Of a stretch of 7,110 nt of DNA, positions 1 to 4,529 are shown piece by piece (positions within the stretch are counted from its first letter, which is position 1; each line of letters starts with the position of its first letter). The translations under genes and the position numbers were made by a program. The stretch is from NCBI GenBank assembly GCA_934525405.1, contig CAKSZF010000078.1:1-7110 (forward strand), read 5' to 3'. The notes below the pieces were generated by a model, which saw only the letters and a program-made list of their open reading frames with translations, searched no databases and was not told the origin of the DNA. Source of the DNA: an uncultured Faecalibacterium sp. Its GTDB lineage: Bacteria; Bacillota; Clostridia; Oscillospirales; Ruminococcaceae.

Positions 1-30
1 TTAGCAGCTGCATAGCTGGGCAGACACAAC

Positions 31-64
31 AAAAAAGCACTGCACATTCCTGTGCAGTGCTTTT
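31..64 (-). terminator. Intrinsic terminator of tRNA-Ala, possibly bidirectional
   Basis: A perfect 10-bp inverted repeat (37-46 with 51-60) has a 4-nt loop. On the minus strand the loop reads GGAA, a GNRA-type tetraloop, and the stem is followed by six U (36-31). It begins 10 nt past the tRNA CCA end. The plus strand also has T-rich sequence after the stem (61-69), so it could stop transcription from both sides. Confidence 0.9.
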
Positions 65-69
65 CTTTC

Positions 70-145
<76 letters not shown>

Positions 146-178
146 AGATGTTTGGCCTTATGCCTGACGACATGGGTT

Positions 179-207
179 ATTATACCAGCCGGAGGGGCGC
201 TTGTCAA
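179..207 (-). promoter_or_regulatory. Sigma-A promoter of tRNA-Ala
   Basis: On the minus strand there is a TTGACA -35 (207-202), a 17-bp spacer, and a TATAAT -10 (184-179). Both hexamers match consensus and the spacing is optimal. Transcription should begin near 172, giving a 5' leader of about 27 nt that RNase P would remove. Such a strong promoter fits a stable RNA gene. Confidence 0.9.
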
Positions 208-242
208 CGGTTTTTTACAAAAATCTATTCTCTTTTTTCAGC

Positions 243-302
243 AACGCAGTGCACCCGGAAGCTTTTGACGCAGCTGCGTTTTTCCCGGGGTACTCAGCTG
301 CA
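243..302. repeat. Overlapping inverted repeats after the beta-CASP gene
   Basis: The stretch between the beta-CASP stop codon and the tRNA-Ala promoter contains several overlapping inverted repeats. They are a 12-bp palindrome ACGCAGCTGCGT (269-280), AACGCAG/CTGCGTT (243-249 with 274-280), CAGCTGC/GCAGCTG on either side of CCCGGGG, and CCCGG/CCGGG arms around the palindrome. None is followed by a U-tract on the minus strand, so this is not a convincing terminator. It may shape the 3' end of the nuclease mRNA, or it may be chance in a GC-rich patch. Confidence 0.4.
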
Positions 303-315
303 AAAGGCTGCTGCA

Positions 316-1923
316 TTACCTGTCCCATTTGTCGCACAGGGCGTTGATCTGATCGGCAAATTTTGCCAGATCTTTGTTGGCACCGCCCTCGTTGTGCTCG
401 ATGACCCGCAGCAGGCGCTTACCGGCGCTGAGCAGCCGCTGGAACACAGTAGCGGCGCGGTTTGCGCCCTCGGCGGCTCTCTGCTCCACGCGGACCTTTG
501 TGCCCTCCTGCAGGCAGACTGCGCCCTCGGCACCGATGGCCCACTGCGCGCCGTTGTAGGGCGCACAGGCGGTAAAGCCCTGTTCGGTCAGAGTGTCCAC
601 AAAGCGGTTCTCTACCTCGTCCTCACCGTGGATCACGAACACCCGCCGGGGCTTTTCCGTAAAGGCGTTCACCCAGCGCAGCAGACCGTCTTTGTCCGCG
701 TGGCCGGACATTCCGGTCAGCTGGCAGATCTCCGCCTTCACCTCGATGGGCTCACTGAACAGCTTGACCGAATCCACCCCCTCGATGAGAGTGCGTCCCA
801 ATGTGCCCACAGCCTGAAAGCCCACGAACAGGATCGTGCATTCCGGCCGCCACAGGTTGTGTTTGAGGTGGTGGCGGATGCGCCCGGCTTCACACATTCC
901 GCTGGCGGACAGAATGACTTTGGGCGTGCGGTCGGTGTTGATCATGCGGGAATCATCGCTGGTCACGCTGATGCGCAGCCCCGGCACGTTGATGGGATCG
1001 ATGCCCTTTTCCAGCAAAGCGCGGGTTTGGGTGTCAAAGCAGTCGGGGTCTGTATCCCGGAAGATGCGGGTGGCTTCGGTGGCCAGCGGGCTGTCGATGT
1101 AGACCGGGAAGTTGCCGTGCCCTTTGACTAGCCCTTTTCCCTTGATCTCACGCAGAAAATACAGCATCTCCTGCGTGCGTCCCACCGCAAAGCTGGGCAC
1201 CACCACGTTGCCGCCCCGGTCAAAGGTGCGCTGCAAAATTTTTGCCAACTCTGCCACATAATCCGGCCGGGGGTCGTGGTTGCGGTCGCCGTAGGTGGAC
1301 TCCATGAACACATAGTCCGCCTGCTGGATATAGGCGGGGTCTTTTATGATGGGCTGATTCAGATTGCCGATATCGCCGGAGAACACCAGCTTTGTGGTGG
1401 TGCTGCCCTCGGTGATCCACAGCTCGATGCTGGCAGAGCCCAGCAGGTGTCCCACGTCCACGAACCGTGCCTCGATGCCCGGAGCAAGCTTAATGCGCTT
1501 GTCGTACTCCACACCCAAGAACAGGCGGCAGGCGGCTTCGGCATCCTGTATGGTGTACATGGGCTCTACCGGCTCTGCGCCGGAGCGCTTGCCCTTGCGG
1601 TTTTTCCACTCGGCTTCAAACTCCTGGATATGCGCCGAGTCTCGCAGCATGATACCGCACAGTTCCACCGTGGGGATAGTGGCGTAGATTTTGCCCCGGA
1701 AGCCGTTGTGTGCTAGCAGCGGCAAAAGGCCGGTATGGTCGATATGGGCATGGGTGATGAGCACAAAGTCGATCTCGCCGGGGGCTACGGGCAGGGGCTG
1801 GTTTTCGTACACATTTTTGCCCTGCTCCATGCCGCAGTCGATGAGAAACCGCTGCCCTGCCGCTTCCAGCATGGTGCAGCTGCCGGTCACCTCATGGTTC
1901 GCGCCTAAAAATGTCAGCTTCAA
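316..1923 (-). CDS. MBL-fold/beta-CASP RNA-processing nuclease-like protein
   Basis: Predicted cytoplasmic zinc-dependent metallo-hydrolase of the beta-CASP group, the RNA/DNA nuclease branch that includes CPSF73-like enzymes and RNase J. Counting from the TTG start (535 aa), the metal-binding HAHIDH is at 58-63, GHLLGS at 158-163, SGDIG at 182-186 and ESTYGDR (motif A) at about 208-214. SASGMCEAGR followed by HH (motif B region) lies at 339-352, SGHAD at 406-410 and VIHGE (motif C) at 430-434. The order is an N-terminal MBL half, an inserted beta-CASP cap (about 235-365), the returning MBL/RMMBL part, and a C-terminal extension of about 70 residues. There is no N-terminal KH domain as in archaeal aCPSF. 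I prefer TTG (1923-1921) because GGAGGTG (1937-1931) sits 7 nt upstream. The in-frame ATG at 1944 has no SD and would add seven residues containing the SD itself. It is divergent from typA. Family membership is firm; the RNA substrate and direction of cleavage are not known. Confidence 0.9.
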   Translation of the reverse strand: MKLTFLGANHEVTGSCTMLEAAGQRFLIDCGMEQGKNVYENQPLPVAPGEIDFVLITHAHIDHTGLLPLLAHNGFRGKIYATIPTVELCGIMLRDSAHIQEFEAEWKNRKGKRSGAEPVEPMYTIQDAEAACRLFLGVEYDKRIKLAPGIEARFVDVGHLLGSASIELWITEGSTTTKLVFSGDIGNLNQPIIKDPAYIQQADYVFMESTYGDRNHDPRPDYVAELAKILQRTFDRGGNVVVPSFAVGRTQEMLYFLREIKGKGLVKGHGNFPVYIDSPLATEATRIFRDTDPDCFDTQTRALLEKGIDPINVPGLRISVTSDDSRMINTDRTPKVILSASGMCEAGRIRHHLKHNLWRPECTILFVGFQAVGTLGRTLIEGVDSVKLFSEPIEVKAEICQLTGMSGHADKDGLLRWVNAFTEKPRRVFVIHGEDEVENRFVDTLTEQGFTACAPYNGAQWAIGAEGAVCLQEGTKVRVEQRAAEGANRAATVFQRLLSAGKRLLRVIEHNEGGANKDLAKFADQINALCDKWDR

Positions 1924-1930
1924 TGCAAAA

Positions 1931-1937
1931 CACCTCC
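1931..1937 (-). promoter_or_regulatory. Ribosome binding site deciding the TTG start
   Basis: GGAGGTG on the minus strand, 7 nt before TTG at 1923. It lies inside the longer reading frame that would begin with ATG at 1944, which argues that the shorter protein is the real product. Confidence 0.75.
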
Positions 1938-1960
1938 GGTTCATTTTATGGCTTTAGTAT

Positions 1961-1989
1961 AGCATATTTTTAAGGTGCACGCCGCACAA
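1961..1989 (-). promoter_or_regulatory. Probable promoter of the beta-CASP gene
   Basis: On the minus strand, TTGTGC (1989-1984), a 17-bp spacer and TATGCT (1966-1961). A second -10-like TATACT lies directly after it (1961-1956). Either -10 would start transcription about 5 to 15 nt before the ATG at 1944. That leaves little room for an SD there but a normal leader for the TTG start at 1923. The -35 is a weak match, so the position is approximate. Confidence 0.5.
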
Positions 1990-2046
1990 ATCTGCGGGAA
2001 GTTTGCGGGCATAATGCTGAATTGCAGAAAAAATTTTTATACAATC

Positions 2047-2074
2047 TTGACAAACCACCCTGTTCTGTTATAAA
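2047..2074 (+). promoter_or_regulatory. Sigma-A promoter of typA
   Basis: TTGACA (2047-2052), a 16-bp spacer and TATAAA (2069-2074). The expected start near 2081 gives a leader of about 57 nt. A near-palindrome AAACTTAGGTTT (2072-2083; 10 of 12 bases symmetric) covers the end of the -10 and the start site and could be an operator. A tandem CGTTCGTTCGT (2090-2100) lies in the leader. Confidence 0.8.
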
Positions 2075-2137
2075 CTTAGGTTTGTATGACGTTCGTTCGT
2101 ATTTTATGAGTCTTTTTAAATAGAGAGGTAGAAATTT

Positions 2138-3961
2138 ATGGTTCGTAACGATTTGCGCAACGTTGCCATTATCGCTCACGTTGACCACGGCAAGACCACC
2201 CTGGTGGATGCCCTGCTGCGTCAGAGCGGCGCTTTCCGCGACAATCAGGCCGTGGCCGAGCGCGTGATGGACAGCGGCGATATCGAGCGTGAGCGCGGCA
2301 TCACCATTCTGGCCAAGAACTGCTCCTGCACCTACAAGGGCGTCAAGATCAACATCGTCGATACCCCGGGCCACGCCGACTTTGGCGGCGAGGTGGAGCG
2401 CGTGCTGAAGATGGTCAACGGCGTGCTGCTGCTGGTGGACGCTGCCGAGGGCTGTATGCCCCAGACCCGCTTTGTGCTGCAGAAGGCTCTGCAGCAGAAC
2501 CTGAGCCTGGTGGTGGCTATCAACAAGATCGACCGTCCCGATGCCCGCATCAAGGAAGTCATCGACGAGGTGCTGTACCTGCTGATGGACCTGGGCGCTA
2601 CCGACGAACAGCTGGACTGCCCCATCCTGTTCTGCTGCGGCCGTGACGGCACCGCCAGCTTGGACCCGGATGTGCCGGGCACCGACCTGATCCCCCTGTT
2701 CGATACCCTGCTGAGCACCATCAAGCCGCCCGAGGGTGACCCTGAGGCTCCCTTCCAGATGCTGGTGTCCTCTGTGGACTACAACGAGTTCGTGGGCCGC
2801 ATCGGCATCGGCCGCATTCAGAACGGTGTTGCCAAGGTGGGCGAGGAAGTGGTCGTGTGCGACTGGCACAACCCAGACCTGAAGATGCGCGGCCGTCTGA
2901 CCAAGCTGTACGACTTCCAGGCCAACGGCCGTCAGCCGTGCGACAACATCACCGCAGGTGATATCGTGGCATTCTCCGGTCTGCCGGACGTGACCATCGG
3001 CAACACCCTGTGCAGCCCCTCCAACGTGGAGCCGCTGCCCTTCGTCAAGATCAACGACCCCACCGTGGAGATGACCTTCTCGGTCAACGACAGCCCGCTG
3101 GCCGGCCGTGAGGGCAAGTTCGTCACCAGCCGTCAGATCCGCGACCGTCTGCAGAAGGAACTGCTGAAGGACGTGGCCCTGAAGGTGGAGGACTCCGCCA
3201 CCACTGATTCCTTCCGTGTCATGGGCCGTGGTGAGATGCACCTGTCCATCCTCATCGAGACCATGCGCCGTGAAGGCTATGAGCTGCAGGTCTCTCCCCC
3301 GCACGTTCTGACCAAGGTGATCGACGGCAAGACTTACGAGCCCATGGAGCATGTCGTCATCGACGTGCCCACCCAGTATCAGGGTGCCGTCATGACCGGT
3401 CTGGGCCAGCGCAAGGCCATCCTGCAGCAGATGGAGTCCCTGGGCTCTGACCGTGTGCGTCTGGAGTTCCGGATGCCCAGCCGCGGCCTGTTCGGCTACC
3501 GCAACCAGTTCCTGACCGATACCCACGGCGAGGGCATCATCAACCAGATCTTTGACGGCTACGACGTCTGGGCTGGCATGATCGCCAACCGCTCCACCGG
3601 TTCTCTGGTCAGCTTTGAGACCGGCGAGGCCGTCACCTACGGTCTGTTCAACGCTCAGCAGCGCGGCACCCTGCTGGTGGGCCCCGGCGAGAAGGTGTAC
3701 GAGGGCATGGTCATCGGCTACACCGCTTCCGGCGAGGATGTGGACGTGAACGTCTGCAAGACCAAGCACCTGACCAACACCCGTTCTTCCGGCTCCGACG
3801 ACGCTCTGCGCCTGATCCCCATCAGCAAGCTGAGCCTGGAGGGCTGCCTGGAGTTCCTGGCACAGGACGAGCTGCTGGAGGTCACCCCGGAGAACCTGCG
3901 CATCCGCAAGCAGATTTTGAACCACGACCAGCGCATGAAGGCCAAGAGCAAGCTGAAGTAA
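2138..3961 (+). CDS. typA: Translational GTPase TypA/BipA
   Basis: Ribosome-associated GTPase of the EF-G/LepA superfamily. Known family members bind the 70S ribosome, assist 50S assembly, and matter most under cold or other stress. The length, 607 aa, equals that of E. coli BipA. Visible GTPase motifs are G1 AHVDHGKT (13-20), G2 RGIT (53-56), G3 DTPGH (75-79) and G4 NKID (129-132). Downstream come the beta-barrel domain II (from about QMLVSSVDYNEFVGRIGIGRI), the EF-G-like domains III and V (including GKFVTSRQIRDRL and GRGEMHLSILIE), and the BipA-specific C-terminal domain ending in a basic KAKSKLK tail. The G5 loop reads CCGRDG where E. coli has ASALNG, so the usual Ser-Ala pair is changed to Cys-Gly. 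The start is supported by AGAGAGGT (2122-2129), 8 nt upstream. It is a monocistronic unit with its own promoter and terminator. Codon use is strongly biased, as expected for a well-expressed gene. Confidence 0.97.
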   Translation: MVRNDLRNVAIIAHVDHGKTTLVDALLRQSGAFRDNQAVAERVMDSGDIERERGITILAKNCSCTYKGVKINIVDTPGHADFGGEVERVLKMVNGVLLLVDAAEGCMPQTRFVLQKALQQNLSLVVAINKIDRPDARIKEVIDEVLYLLMDLGATDEQLDCPILFCCGRDGTASLDPDVPGTDLIPLFDTLLSTIKPPEGDPEAPFQMLVSSVDYNEFVGRIGIGRIQNGVAKVGEEVVVCDWHNPDLKMRGRLTKLYDFQANGRQPCDNITAGDIVAFSGLPDVTIGNTLCSPSNVEPLPFVKINDPTVEMTFSVNDSPLAGREGKFVTSRQIRDRLQKELLKDVALKVEDSATTDSFRVMGRGEMHLSILIETMRREGYELQVSPPHVLTKVIDGKTYEPMEHVVIDVPTQYQGAVMTGLGQRKAILQQMESLGSDRVRLEFRMPSRGLFGYRNQFLTDTHGEGIINQIFDGYDVWAGMIANRSTGSLVSFETGEAVTYGLFNAQQRGTLLVGPGEKVYEGMVIGYTASGEDVDVNVCKTKHLTNTRSSGSDDALRLIPISKLSLEGCLEFLAQDELLEVTPENLRIRKQILNHDQRMKAKSKLK

Positions 3962-3984
3962 TTTTACAAAAGCATTCTTATTAT

Positions 3985-4028
3985 AGCGGCGCAGAAGCAC
4001 CTATGGGCGTTTCTGCGCTGCTTTTTTC
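3985..4028 (+). terminator. Intrinsic terminator of typA
   Basis: A 12-bp stem (3985-3996 with 4011-4022, one G-U pair; core GCGCAGAA/TTCTGCGC) is followed by a T-tract (4022-4027). It starts 23 nt after the typA stop codon. Confidence 0.93.
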
Positions 4029-4049
4029 ATGTCCGGCAAATTTCCCTAT

Positions 4050-4080
4050 GCTTTTTTGCAAAAAGGGCTTGCAAAAAAGC
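4050..4080. repeat. 11-bp perfect inverted repeat over the tRNA-Asn -35
   Basis: GCTTTTTTGCA (4050-4060) and TGCAAAAAAGC (4070-4080) are exact reverse complements separated by 9 bp. The right arm contains most of the -35 TTGCAA (4069-4074). No T-run follows, so it is not a standard terminator. It could be a regulatory site or a bent A-tract/UP-like element of the tRNA promoter. Confidence 0.6.
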
Positions 4081-4097
4081 GGTGACTGCGGTATAAT
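4069..4097 (+). promoter_or_regulatory. Sigma-A promoter of tRNA-Asn
   Basis: TTGCAA (4069-4074), a 17-bp spacer and consensus TATAAT (4092-4097). The start site should be near 4104, about 15 nt before the mature tRNA. A 7-bp perfect inverted repeat, GACTGCG (4084-4090) with CGCAGTC (4104-4110), brackets the -10. Confidence 0.88.
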
Positions 4098-4118
4098 ATT
4101 TCTCGCAGTCAATGATAT

Positions 4119-4195
4119 GCCTCTTTAGCTCAGTCGGTTAGAGCACCTGACTGTTAATCAGGGTGTCGCCTGTTCGAGTCAGGCAAGAGGCGCCA
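4119..4195 (+). tRNA. tRNA-Asn (anticodon GTT)
   Basis: A complete 77-nt cloverleaf with encoded CCA (4193-4195). The acceptor stem GCCTCTT/AAGAGGC is fully paired, with discriminator G73. The anticodon arm is CCTGA-CTGTTAA-TCAGG, so GTT occupies positions 34-36. The T arm has TTCGAGT between GCCTG and CAGGC. It has its own promoter and terminator and lies between typA and the PCAT exporter. No attachment-site duplication of the tRNA 3' end is visible in the window. Confidence 0.97.
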
Positions 4196-4197
4196 GC

Positions 4198-4234
4198 AAA
4201 GCGATGGATATTTTTCCATCGCTTTTTTGTTTTT
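4198..4234 (+). terminator. Intrinsic terminator of tRNA-Asn
   Basis: A perfect 8-bp stem GCGATGGA/TCCATCGC (4201-4208 with 4215-4222), extended by AAA/TTT, is followed by TTTTTTGTTTTT (4223-4234). It begins immediately after the CCA end. Confidence 0.93.
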
Positions 4235-4253
4235 CTGTATCTTTTTTCACCCA

Positions 4254-4270
4254 TTCTTAACGGTTCTTAA
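4254..4270 (+). repeat. Tandem TTCTTAA direct repeat upstream of the PCAT promoter
   Basis: TTCTTAA occurs at 4254-4260 and again at 4264-4270, with a 3-bp spacer. The copies are 10 bp apart, about one helical turn, and end 11 bp before the -35. This layout resembles the tandem boxes bound by OmpR/PhoB-type response regulators. That role is inferred; no regulator gene is in view. Confidence 0.5.
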
Positions 4271-4281
4271 AAAATATCGCC

Positions 4282-4310
4282 TTGAAGAACCCTAGTGGAT
4301 GTGGTATACT
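4282..4310 (+). promoter_or_regulatory. Extended -10 promoter of the PCAT gene
   Basis: TTGAAG (4282-4287), a 17-bp spacer and TATACT (4305-4310), with TGG directly before the -10 (extended -10). The start near 4317 leaves a 5' untranslated leader of about 213 nt before the ATG at 4530. No comparable promoter was seen between the leader hairpin and the gene. Confidence 0.8.
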
Positions 4311-4316
4311 TTTATA

Positions 4317-4529
4317 AGTTTATAGGCGTGGAAAAGGCACTGCGCAGCCCGCACAGCTTTTTCTGCCCCACAGACAGGCGCTCCCCCCGGTCAGAAGGCT
4401 GCCGTGCAGGAGCGCAGTTTTTTCGTTGGTCAAATCAGCAGGCCGGCCGGTAGCTTTGTGCGGCAAACACGGGGCGGCAGGGCAGCTTGGTGTCGTTTGA
4501 ATAAATCTTGAGAGTAAAAGGAAACATCT
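4317..4529 (+). promoter_or_regulatory. Long structured leader with a terminator-like hairpin (attenuator candidate)
   Basis: The stem GCGCTCC/GGAGCGC (4378-4384 with 4409-4415) encloses a smaller hairpin CGG-t-CAG-AAGG-CTG-CCG (4388-4404). Two bases later comes a run of six T (4418-4423). The 3' arm overlaps a competing pairing: ACTGCGC (4339-4345) is exactly complementary to GCGCAGT (4412-4418). Further downstream CGGCAG (4475-4480) and GGCAGC (4481-4486) can each pair with the GCTGCCG segment at 4398-4404. This could be an attenuator ahead of the exporter, or a short RNA of about 105 nt ending at 4423. No T-box or known riboswitch core was recognised. Folding energies were not computed. 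Confidence 0.5.

Noticed and set aside
1..30. Possible gene end at the left edge
   Set aside because: Only 30 bases precede the terminator. A TAA on the minus strand at 3-1 is not enough to call a gene.
148..1131. 327-codon plus-strand frame antisense to the beta-CASP gene
   Set aside because: It is a shadow of the nuclease gene, starting inside the tRNA-Ala promoter region with no SD and no recognisable domain.
1970..4000. 676-codon open frame on the minus strand covering all of typA
   Set aside because: It mirrors a strongly codon-biased real gene: avoidance of TTA, CTA and TCA codons removes stops from the antisense frame. The product is a low-complexity Leu/Val/His/Gln-rich string with no domain logic, and it has no SD.
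4119..4195. tRNA-Asn as an integration site for a mobile element carrying the exporter
   Set aside because: No direct repeat of the tRNA 3' end, no integrase and no change in coding style were seen within the window, though a distal att copy beyond 7110 would be invisible here.
4328..4453. GTG-started short frame in the PCAT leader (about 41 codons)
   Set aside because: There is no SD before the GTG, the product is an Arg/Ser/Pro-rich string, and the frame runs through the terminator-like hairpin and T-run. A translated leader peptide cannot be excluded but is not supported.
4317..4529. T-box or other known riboswitch
   Set aside because: No T-box AGGGTGGNACCGCG-like core or other familiar riboswitch core was recognised by eye.
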